The notes under the pieces are model-generated. The model made no database searches and was not told where the DNA came from. It worked only from the letters and a program-made list of their open reading frames with translations. The translations under genes and the position numbers were made by a program. A stretch of 7,572 bases of DNA from Gammaproteobacteria bacterium (GTDB lineage: Bacteria; Pseudomonadota; Gammaproteobacteria; Chromatiales; Chromatiaceae), in NCBI GenBank assembly GCA_006227775.1, contig SBFV01000429.1, positions 1-7,572 of the forward strand, in the 5' to 3' direction. The stretch's first letter is position 1. Each line of letters starts with the position of its first letter. Shown here in pieces: positions 1-6,323 of the stretch.

Positions 1-1
1 T

Positions 2-154
2 TTTCTCTGCGCCCAGGTGGTGATGGAAAGCGCCCGGGAACTGGAGCGGGCCCTGACCTGGGGCGAACCGGGGGCGGAAGGGCGCCTTGCCGCCCTCGGT
101 GCTCAGGTCGCCACCCTCATCGCCGCCAGCGCGCCCTGGGTCCGACGGGAATAG
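2..154 (+). CDS. C-terminal end of an unidentified protein (possible Hpt-domain end)
   Basis: An open frame enters from the left edge and ends at TAG (152-154), giving 50 visible residues that finish in ...SAPWVRRE. The visible part is rich in Ala, Leu and Glu and looks like two amphipathic helices separated by a short Gly/Pro turn (TWGEPG). The pattern of an ELERAL helix, a short charged loop, then a helix of the type LAALGAQVATLIAA resembles the last two helices of histidine phosphotransfer (Hpt) domains at the end of hybrid sensor kinases. This is only a pattern resemblance, because the phospho-accepting histidine region lies outside the window. Codon choice is strongly GC-rich at third positions, like the following gene, which supports real coding. 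The gene is on the same strand as the PLP enzyme but is separated from it by 95 bases, so co-transcription is possible but not shown. Confidence 0.6.
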   Translation, partial: FLCAQVVMESARELERALTWGEPGAEGRLAALGAQVATLIAASAPWVRRE

Positions 155-171
155 CCGGTGCTGGGTCCGAC
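136..171 (+). repeat. 11-base direct repeat spanning the end of the first gene
   Basis: The sequence CTGGGTCCGAC occurs at 136-146 and again at 161-171, with a 25-base period. The first copy encodes the last residues of the upstream protein (PWVRRE) and the second lies just after its stop codon. This could be a small local duplication at the gene end. No function is evident. Confidence 0.6.
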
Positions 172-249
172 TGGAAAAACCGCTGGATACTGAGATACTG
201 GCGGCCTCCTTGGCGATGCCGAAAATTCAAGTCCCTTGGGTATTGACCG
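155..249. other. Intergenic region upstream of the PLP enzyme
   Basis: This 95-base gap separates the first gene from the PLP-enzyme gene. It contains the second copy of the 11-base direct repeat and a closely spaced pair of GATACTG words at 186-192 and 194-200. It also has a locally AT-richer stretch around 219-230. I see no convincing -35/-10 pair, no stem followed by a U-run that would be a terminator, and only a poor Shine-Dalgarno match before the ATG at 250. The GATACTG pair could be part of a promoter or an operator, but nothing in the sequence decides this. Confidence 0.4.
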
Positions 250-1230
250 ATGAACATTCCCCGTCTGCGTTTCGCCCATCTGCCCACGCCCATCGAGCCC
301 TTGCCGCGCCTGTCGGCGGTTCTGGGCGGGCCCCGGGTTTTCATCAAGCGCGACGACCAGACCGGTCTGGCCCTGGGTGGCAACAAGACCCGCAAGCTGG
401 AGTTTCTGGTCGCCGAAGCCCAGGCCCAGGGGGCGCGCACCCTGGTGACGGCGGGGGCCTGGCAGTCCAATCATTGCCGCCAGACGGCGGCGGCCGCCGC
501 CCGTTGCGGCCTGGACTGCACCCTGGTCCTGGCCGGCCCCGCGCCCGCGGCGGCGACCGGCAACCTGTTGCTCGACCGGCTGCTGGGGGCGGATATCGTC
601 CCGGTGGCCGAGCGTGCCGACCGGGATCAGGTCCTGCGCCGCACCGGCGAGGAGCTGGCGGCCCAGGGCCGGGCGCCCTACGTCATCCCGGTGGGCGGAA
701 GCAGCCCCACGGGCGCCCTGGGCTACTGTTATGCCGTGGAGGAGGCCCTGGCGCAACAGGTCCCGGTCGCGGGCGGCGACTTCGACTGGATGGTCTTCTG
801 CACCTCCAGCAGCGGCACCCATGCCGGCCTGGTCCTGGGGCAGCGCGTTTTCGGGTATCGGGGCCAGGTGCTCGGCATCAGCAACGACCATCCGGCGGCC
901 TGGGTCCGGCGGGAGGTCGCCGCCTTGGCCAGCGCCGCCAGCGAGAAGCTGGGACCGCGGATCGATTTCTCCCCCAGCGACGTCCTGGTGAACGACGACT
1001 ACTGCGCCGCCGGCTATGGCGTGCTGACGGACGCCGAGCGGGAGGCCATTGGCCTCTTCGCCCGGCAGGAGGGCATCCTGCTCGACCCGGTCTACACCGG
1101 CCGCGCCGCGGTGGGCCTGATCGATCTGATCCGACGGGGCTTTTTCGACACGTCAGCCCGGGTGCTGTTCTGGCACACCGGCGGCCAGGCCGCCCTGTTC
1201 GCGGCGGACTATCAGAGCCTCCTGGCGTGA
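250..1230 (+). CDS. dcyD: PLP-dependent D-cysteine desulfhydrase / ACC deaminase family enzyme
   Basis: This is a complete 326-residue protein, the usual length for the family, with a tryptophan-synthase-beta-like (fold type II) PLP fold and a predicted cytoplasmic location. The expected landmarks are present in order. LALGGNKTRKLE carries the PLP-binding lysine K46. AWQSNHCRQ at 70-78 holds the Ser-Asn-His substrate/carboxylate loop (S73, N74, H75). CTSSSGTHAGL at 184-194 is the phosphate-binding loop. DPVYTGRA at 279-286 holds the active-site Tyr (Y282), and WHTGG is at 308-312. True ACC deaminases have Glu after the VY of the DPVY motif and Leu before the final GG. Here both positions are Thr (T283, T310), as in D-cysteine desulfhydrases, which convert D-cysteine to pyruvate, sulfide and ammonia. 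L-cysteate sulfo-lyase (CuyA) belongs to the same family and remains an alternative substrate assignment. The ATG at 250 fits the family's N-terminus, although its ribosome-binding site is weak. The gene converges with the minus-strand channel gene, and a relic of a second copy follows it. Confidence 0.88.
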   Translation: MNIPRLRFAHLPTPIEPLPRLSAVLGGPRVFIKRDDQTGLALGGNKTRKLEFLVAEAQAQGARTLVTAGAWQSNHCRQTAAAAARCGLDCTLVLAGPAPAAATGNLLLDRLLGADIVPVAERADRDQVLRRTGEELAAQGRAPYVIPVGGSSPTGALGYCYAVEEALAQQVPVAGGDFDWMVFCTSSSGTHAGLVLGQRVFGYRGQVLGISNDHPAAWVRREVAALASAASEKLGPRIDFSPSDVLVNDDYCAAGYGVLTDAEREAIGLFARQEGILLDPVYTGRAAVGLIDLIRRGFFDTSARVLFWHTGGQAALFAADYQSLLA

Positions 1231-1250
1231 CGGATCGGCCACCGCTGTGA

Positions 1251-1397
1251 GCTTCACCGAAGACATCCCCCTCGCCGCGCTTGTCTGACGCCTTGGGCGG
1301 GCAGCGGCTCTTCATCCAGCGCGATGAACGGACCGACCTGGCTCTGGGGGCTCACCATGACGGCACGGCATCGCCTCGCCGCGCGCTCCCGCCCTAG
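1251..1397 (+). pseudogene. Relic N-terminal fragment of a second PLP (DcyD-like) enzyme
   Basis: This plus-strand frame is open from 1251 to a TAG at 1395-1397 and has no plausible start codon. Positions 1275-1349 encode PRLSDALGGQRLFIQRDERT and then DLALG. This aligns without gaps to residues 19-43 of the intact enzyme just upstream (PRLSAVLGGPRVFIKRDDQT, then GLALG). By hand count, 17 of 25 residues and about 56 of 75 bases match. The similarity fades after 1349, exactly where GGNKTRK with the catalytic lysine should begin, and the frame then stops. Many differences fall at third codon positions, as expected if the copy was once a functional, diverged paralogue rather than a fresh tandem duplicate. 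The fragment fills most of the 163-base gap between the two convergent genes. It cannot encode a working enzyme. Confidence 0.75.
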
Positions 1398-3736
1398 ACC
1401 GATGCTTTGACCAATTGCACCGAGAGGGGACGGGCGGCATCCAGATGGATGTCCCGCTGGGGGAAAGCGATGGTGATGCCGGCCGCGGCCAGGGCTTCGC
1501 CAATCAGGTGTCGCAGGTCGCTGGCGACCACCCGTGCCTCCACGCCGGGTTTGACCTCCACCCAAAAATCCAGACTGAACATCAGGGCATCGGCGCCGAA
1601 GTCCTCGAACACCACCCGTGGCTCCGGGCTGGCGAGGACGCTGGGGTGGCCATGGGCTACGGCGACCAGAATTTCCGCGATCCGCCGGCTAGGGGAACCG
1701 TAGGCGACCCCGATCCTGATCTCGAAGCGGACTACGGGGGTTGAGTAGGTCCAGTTGGTCAGATTCTGCTCCACCAGGGTGCTGTTAGGGATGAGGGTCT
1801 CGATCCCCTGACTGTTGCGCACCACCGAGGAGCGCACCCCGATCTCGGTAACCCGGCCACGGATGGCACCGACCTCGATGAGATCACCCGGACGGAAGGG
1901 GCGTTCGAACAGGATCATCAGGCCGCTGATCAGATTTTTGAGCGCGTTCTGCATGCCGAAGCCAAGGCCGATGGCGATGGCGCCACCCAGGAAGGCGAAA
2001 ACCGTCAGGGGAATCTGCACCCAGATCAGGGCAAAGACGACCAGGGCAAACAGGCCCAGGGTCTCGGTCCAACGGCGGGCGATGCGGGCCCGGTTCGGGT
2101 CCAAACCGAAGCGGGCTACCGCCAATGCCTCCACGCGGTAAGATAGCCAGCGGCTGAGCCAATAACCGAATACCAGGATGGCGATGGCCCGGATCACCTT
2201 GCCGACCGTGATGCTGCGCTTGCCGGTGATGGTCTCTCCCTCGACCTGAATGCTGTCCTCGACGGCCAGGAGCTCATAGTTCCACCCGGCTTGCAGCCAG
2301 ATGCCCATCGCTGAAAGCAGGTCCCCTGCCCGTGCCCAGTAGGATCGCTGGCGGAGCCGTTGGCCGATCTCGGTTTCCCACCGTCCCAGCAGATTTTCGG
2401 ATACCCCAATGACCTGCAGAGCTTGATCGAGGAGCCAGGTACGCTCCTGGTAGGCTTCGACCAGCGCCGGGTCACGCCGTGACGCGTCGGAGGCGCCGTC
2501 GGTCCCAACCATCAGATCCTGATATCCGAGTTGATTTCGGGCCTGGACGAGCCGCATTTCCAGAAAACGGCGCAGGGCGGTGGCGACCTCTTGCCCTTGG
2601 GCAAGGGTCGCCTGGGCATCGCGCAGCGCCTGGGCCGTGGCGTTACCGGCGTTGGCCAGGGACCAGCGGTCCCCCCAAATATCGCTCATGCGCCTGAGTC
2701 CCTGCTGACGTAGCAGCAGCAGGCGCAGTCGGCCTTCGGCGTTGTCATAGCGGGCTCTGGCCAGGTCGGCGGCCTGCTGGCGGGCGATAGCATCGGTCGC
2801 TGATGCGACGCCTGCCTGATCTGCGTTTGCACCGATCTTCAGCTTCTCCTCGGCCTCTTGCCAGGCGCCGCGGCTGGTGATGCTGGCCGCCATGGCGGTC
2901 TCCGTCTCCTGGTCAAGGCGCTCGAGCTGCGCGGTGATTTCACCCAGTACGCGATCCAGTTCCTCGCGCGGGAACTCTATTTGCTCGAAAGGGATGGCCA
3001 GCGCCTGCTGGATTCGGGAGAAACGATCCTGGTCATAGGCCCGCTGTTCCTGGGTGAGGCGTCGCTGATCTTCCAGCAGGGCGAGACTGGTCCCTATCAC
3101 CCGCCCCTGGAGTTCGGCCTGGTCCTTTTGCCACCGTAGGACATCTTGTTCCGCTGGATTCTGCTGGTTGCCCAGTGCCTCGGTGAGCTGACGCAGGCTT
3201 TGTTGGGCGCTGTTCCAGCGTTCCTGGGTTGCGTTGTATTGGTGTTGCAGGGCATCCAGTTCCGCATCGTAGGTTGCCAGGGCGAACTGGAGGGAGTGGG
3301 CCCGTGCTTGCAGTTGATCCACCGCCAGGTAAGAGTAAGGCGGTCCCACCAAGGGTGGCAGCCACTGGCCCAAGTCCTGGTCGAGACGGGCACGCTGGGC
3401 CTTGATATCCGCCAGATCGCCCGCGCGCGCCAGGCGCAGCCGGTATAGACCGGCCAGGTTCGACAGCCGCGCCCGCCGGGCCAGCAGTTCATGGTCGGGG
3501 GTGCCAGGCGGTGCCCCGGTTGCCAGGGTCGCCGCCGTCGAGAGGGCCTCCATGGCCGTCGTGACCTCATTCAAGCGCTTTTCCAGGTCCTCGGTCTCAT
3601 CTCCTTGGTCAGCCGGCAAGGCGGCGGGCAAAAACACCAGGCAGGTCAGCAACATCCACCAGGCCCAGATTGGCCAGGTGAATGGCATGATCAGGGCCCG
3701 TGGTTGGGTTCTAGCCTTTTCAGGATGCCGGTTCAC
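1394..3736 (-). CDS. MscS-family mechanosensitive channel with long periplasmic helical domain
   Basis: This 780-residue inner-membrane protein should open an ion/solute pore under membrane tension and protect against hypo-osmotic shock. The GTG start at 3736 is preferred. It has GAGGGA five bases upstream and gives a basic n-region (R3, K7, R9, R13), which the alternative ATG at residue 17 would lack. A signal sequence or anchor spans about 20-42, with possible cleavage after ALPA. Residues 45-465 are Gln/Glu/Arg/Leu-rich, helical and probably coiled-coil, without a family I can name. Membrane helices follow at about 513-531 and 557-575. The pore helix starts near 578 and contains GGAIAIGLGFGMQNALKNLI. 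FERPFRPGDLIEVG (610-623) opens the MscS beta domain, and FPQRDIHL (758-765) closes the C-terminal domain. It is much larger than E. coli MscS (286 residues) but smaller than MscK or MscM (about 1,100) and has fewer membrane helices than they do. It follows the cytochrome gene by 23 bases. No terminator is visible after its stop. Confidence 0.92.
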   Translation of the reverse strand: MNRHPEKARTQPRALIMPFTWPIWAWWMLLTCLVFLPAALPADQGDETEDLEKRLNEVTTAMEALSTAATLATGAPPGTPDHELLARRARLSNLAGLYRLRLARAGDLADIKAQRARLDQDLGQWLPPLVGPPYSYLAVDQLQARAHSLQFALATYDAELDALQHQYNATQERWNSAQQSLRQLTEALGNQQNPAEQDVLRWQKDQAELQGRVIGTSLALLEDQRRLTQEQRAYDQDRFSRIQQALAIPFEQIEFPREELDRVLGEITAQLERLDQETETAMAASITSRGAWQEAEEKLKIGANADQAGVASATDAIARQQAADLARARYDNAEGRLRLLLLRQQGLRRMSDIWGDRWSLANAGNATAQALRDAQATLAQGQEVATALRRFLEMRLVQARNQLGYQDLMVGTDGASDASRRDPALVEAYQERTWLLDQALQVIGVSENLLGRWETEIGQRLRQRSYWARAGDLLSAMGIWLQAGWNYELLAVEDSIQVEGETITGKRSITVGKVIRAIAILVFGYWLSRWLSYRVEALAVARFGLDPNRARIARRWTETLGLFALVVFALIWVQIPLTVFAFLGGAIAIGLGFGMQNALKNLISGLMILFERPFRPGDLIEVGAIRGRVTEIGVRSSVVRNSQGIETLIPNSTLVEQNLTNWTYSTPVVRFEIRIGVAYGSPSRRIAEILVAVAHGHPSVLASPEPRVVFEDFGADALMFSLDFWVEVKPGVEARVVASDLRHLIGEALAAAGITIAFPQRDIHLDAARPLSVQLVKASV

Positions 3737-3741
3737 AAAGA

Positions 3742-3747
3742 TCCCTC
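3742..3747 (-). promoter_or_regulatory. Ribosome-binding site that fixes the GTG start of the channel gene
   Basis: On the minus strand, GAGGGA is followed by five bases (TCTTT) and then the GTG at 3736-3734. It lies inside the 23-base gap after the cytochrome stop codon. It is the best Shine-Dalgarno match near this start, and no comparable site precedes the later in-frame ATG at residue 17. Confidence 0.7.
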
Positions 3748-3759
3748 ATCAGGCGTCCA

Positions 3760-6105
3760 TCATGGCGATGACGTTGCTAGTTGGTCCAGACGCTCGGCAA
3801 GGCGGGCGGCCGTTGTTCCGTCCCCCGCCTCCTGGGCGTAACTGACTCCCGCCGCGAGCAGTTCGGGATGGTAGGGAAAACGTTCCAGGGCCTGGGCGAG
3901 GGTGGCGCGTGCCTCCCCCGGCTGGCCCCGATCGTGTTGCGCCACGGCGAGGACGTAGGCGTAGCGGGGATTGTCCGGGCTCAGCGTCGCCGCCCGCGCC
4001 AAGAGTCGCAGGGCCTCGTCGGGGCGCCCTTGGCGCACCCGCAGCAGGCCCAGGGCATGGGTCAGGGAGGCGTCCCGAGGTCTTTGACCCAAGCCCTGTA
4101 GCAACACCGCTTCCGCCTCGCCCTCGCGCCGCGTTGCCCGGTAGAGGTCCGCCAGGTTGACGTAGGCCGGCGCGAAACCCGCCTCGAGTTTGATCGCGGC
4201 GCGGTACTCCGCCTCGGCCTTGGCGTCCTGGCCGCGCTCGGCATGGAAGAGACCCAGGCTCAGATGCGCCTCCGGTCGTTCGGCATTGGCCTCCTGGGCA
4301 GCGACATAGTCCGCCATGACGTCTTTAAGGCGGGCCCGGTCCCTGGTCGACAGGCTTTCGTCGGGTACCGGAGCCAGCGCCCGCGCCGCCTTGAGGCGTA
4401 CCATGCGCACCGGATCATCAAGGAGGGGCAGGGCCAGGCTGGGCCGCCGTGGCACGGGGAGGAGGAGCAAGGTCTCCAGGGCGGCGCCGCGTACCAGCGG
4501 GTCGCTGTCCCGCAATGCCACCGCGAGCAGGGGAAGGCTGGCCGGACTGAGGTAAGCCTCGAGCTCCCTCAGGGCGCTAGCACGGGCGATGGCGGGCGCG
4601 CCCTGGTCTTGGATCAGGGCGGTGAGCCGTTTGGCCGCGCCGGGTTCACCGCTTCGACCCGCGTGCAGGGCGCTGGCGAAGGGCTGATAACCCTTGCGCT
4701 CGGGGCCAAAGGCGGCGGCGATCACCTCCGCCGCCCAGGCGGCATCCTTGTCCTGGTGACAAGCGGTGCAGGGGTCTGGGGTCCCCAGCCGTTGGGAGAG
4801 GTCGGGCCGTGGCACGCGCATGGCGTGATCATGGCGAGGATCGACCACCATATAGGTGCGGGCTGGCATGTGGCAGGCGACGCACTGGGCGCCGACGCTA
4901 CCGAGGGGGTGCAGACTGTGGCTGGGCTGATCATAGCGCGCGGGGGCGTGGCATTGGGCGCAGAGGCTGTTGCCCGGGGCGCGGAGTCGGCCGCTATGGG
5001 GATCATGGCAGTCGGAACAGGTGACGCCCTGGGCATACATCCGGCTCTGGAGGAAGGAGCCATAGTTGTAGACCTCGTCCTGCTGCTGGCCATCCGCGAA
5101 ATACAGTCCCGGGGAGAGCAGCACCGGGTCGTGGGTCTCCAGCAGGGGAGAGCCATGGCGCAGGCCATCGGCGAGACTGGCGCGACGGGAATGGCACTGG
5201 GCGCAGACCTCGACCTCGCGGTGGCCGCGCGGGGGCGGGTCGCGCACCGGCTTGCCGCTGGCATCGGGGCTCCAGGTCACCCCGCGGCGCTCGTCGAGGG
5301 CGACCACCAGGCCCTTGGTCGCCGCCAGCGCCGGCTCCACCGGCTGGTTGGCCGCCATCCCCTCGGCCCAGGCGAGGTGGTTGGAGCCCGGACCGTGACA
5401 GGCCTCGCAGGAGACGTCGAGCTCCGACCAGGTGGTCCGATAACGGTCGGTGGCGCTATCGTAATTGCGCTTCAGGTTGGTGGAATGGCACTCGGCGCAC
5501 ATCCAGTTCCAATTCTGGCTGGGCCGGGTCCAGTGCAATTCATCCTGGGGAGGAATGGGTTCGTCAGGGTAGAGGTGAAACCAGCGCCCGCCGCCCGCTT
5601 CCCGGGGCCGTGCGTCCCAGGCGATGGAGAGCGCCTGCATCCGCCCATCCGGGAAGCTGACGAGGTACTGCTGTAAGGGGGTGACGCCGAAGGTATGGCT
5701 GATCTGGTAGTCAGCCAGTTTCCCGTCCGGCCCCTCCGTGTTGATAAAGAAGCCGCCGTTGCGGCGGAAGAAGCGGCTGGTGACGCCAAAGTGGGTGAAG
5801 GTGGCGTCATCGAAATCGCCGAGCACCGTATCCTCTCCCGCCTTCTGCATGGCCAGGTCGTGGTGGGAGCCGAGCCAGGCCTCCTGTTGGTGGGGGTGAC
5901 AGGTGGCGCAACGCTCCCGGCCGATGAAGGTCGCGCTGGCCTGGCCAGCCTGGCCGGCGCGGGCCAGTTCCCCGGTCATGGCGCCACCCAACCCCGCCAC
6001 CGCTACCAGAAAGATGAACAGCGCGGACACGCTGGTCAGGGACATCGGCGGGGATATCCTCAAGTGGCGCGCGGACCTGATGAGTGGCTCGGATGGACTC
6101 ATCAT
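3760..6105 (-). CDS. Periplasmic octahaem cytochrome c with C-terminal HEAT-like and TPR repeats
   Basis: This 781-residue exported protein has eight CXXCH haem c sites at residues 66-70, 203-207, 233-237, 301-305, 363-367, 382-386, 408-412 and 446-450. All sixteen cysteines lie in these motifs. The N-terminus has a basic n-region (R10, R13, R16), a hydrophobic stretch at about 22-43 and possible cleavage near ARA/GQ. A start at Met21 would remove the basic residues, so Met1 or Met2 is preferred although the ribosome-binding sites are weak. After haem 1 comes GSHHDLAM, and residues 137-180 contain HTFGVTPLQQYLVSFPDGR and WFHLYPDE. These are typical of cytochrome c554-like/doubled-CXXCH multihaem proteins. 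Extra histidines (H81, H82, H137, H177, H399, H425, H427) could be distal ligands. Residues about 500-580 look like two or three HEAT-like repeats. Residues 613-748 form four contiguous 34-residue TPRs. The role is probably periplasmic electron transfer or a redox reaction, with the repeats binding a partner. The substrate is unknown. It is the first gene of a probable pair with the MscS channel. Confidence 0.9.
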   Translation of the reverse strand: MMSPSEPLIRSARHLRISPPMSLTSVSALFIFLVAVAGLGGAMTGELARAGQAGQASATFIGRERCATCHPHQQEAWLGSHHDLAMQKAGEDTVLGDFDDATFTHFGVTSRFFRRNGGFFINTEGPDGKLADYQISHTFGVTPLQQYLVSFPDGRMQALSIAWDARPREAGGGRWFHLYPDEPIPPQDELHWTRPSQNWNWMCAECHSTNLKRNYDSATDRYRTTWSELDVSCEACHGPGSNHLAWAEGMAANQPVEPALAATKGLVVALDERRGVTWSPDASGKPVRDPPPRGHREVEVCAQCHSRRASLADGLRHGSPLLETHDPVLLSPGLYFADGQQQDEVYNYGSFLQSRMYAQGVTCSDCHDPHSGRLRAPGNSLCAQCHAPARYDQPSHSLHPLGSVGAQCVACHMPARTYMVVDPRHDHAMRVPRPDLSQRLGTPDPCTACHQDKDAAWAAEVIAAAFGPERKGYQPFASALHAGRSGEPGAAKRLTALIQDQGAPAIARASALRELEAYLSPASLPLLAVALRDSDPLVRGAALETLLLLPVPRRPSLALPLLDDPVRMVRLKAARALAPVPDESLSTRDRARLKDVMADYVAAQEANAERPEAHLSLGLFHAERGQDAKAEAEYRAAIKLEAGFAPAYVNLADLYRATRREGEAEAVLLQGLGQRPRDASLTHALGLLRVRQGRPDEALRLLARAATLSPDNPRYAYVLAVAQHDRGQPGEARATLAQALERFPYHPELLAAGVSYAQEAGDGTTAARLAERLDQLATSSP

Positions 6106-6323
6106 GGATGCCTGGTTGCGGGGGTTGGGCGCAAAGACGGAATGGATATCGCTCCTGGAATCGTCGGTTGGACGTGGCCGGTGAAGATGACGGCTTAGTC
6201 GGGCCCTATGGTCCTCACCCGCCGAATGCGCGCTCCGCTAATGTTGATGGAAAAAATAGCCTCCCCCGATCAGAGGCCAAGCCGCTGGGTTGCAGGGCTC
6301 CCGCCGGCTCGGCCTTGGACCGC
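6106..6323. other. Intergenic region between the DUF1254 gene and the cytochrome gene
   Basis: This 218-base gap has no credible gene. Its right part holds the terminator of the DUF1254 gene (6251-6279). The remaining stretch, about 6106-6250, must then contain the promoter of the cytochrome-channel pair if that pair is transcribed on its own. I could not pick out a convincing sigma-70 -35/-10 pair on the minus strand. The only Shine-Dalgarno candidate before the cytochrome start is a weak AGG five to eight bases before the tandem ATGATG. Confidence 0.45.
6251..6279 (-). terminator. Rho-independent terminator of the DUF1254/DUF1214 gene
   Basis: Read on the minus strand, TGGCCTC (6279-6273) pairs with GAGGCTA (6263-6257) across a nine-base loop. 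The stem is seven pairs, one of them G-U, and is followed directly by six Ts (6256-6251). The structure begins about 45 bases after the stop codon of the DUF1254 gene and about 145 bases before the cytochrome start. It therefore most likely ends the DUF1254 transcript and separates it from the cytochrome-channel unit. Confidence 0.7.

Noticed and set aside
103..891. Minus-strand frame of 262 codons opposite the PLP-enzyme gene
   Set aside because: It is an antisense shadow in GC-rich coding DNA, with no motif or signal of its own.
87..1250. Plus-strand frame of 387 codons overlapping the PLP-enzyme gene
   Set aside because: Its composition is extreme in Pro, Gly and Arg with no domain, while the overlapping frame encodes a complete, well-conserved PLP enzyme.
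1231..1393. Possible bidirectional terminator between the convergent PLP and channel genes
   Set aside because: I found no stem followed by a T-run on either strand. The interval is mostly the relic gene fragment.
4243..5676. Long plus-strand open frame (477 codons) opposite the cytochrome gene
   Set aside because: It is antisense to a gene with eight haem motifs and TPRs, has low-complexity Gly/Ala/Val-rich composition and shows no recognisable domain. High GC content produces such long antisense frames.
6043..6045. ATG at residue 21 as the start of the cytochrome
   Set aside because: It would leave the signal peptide without basic n-region residues, and the nearest GAGG is about 12 bases away. 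The upstream ATGATG gives a normal signal peptide.
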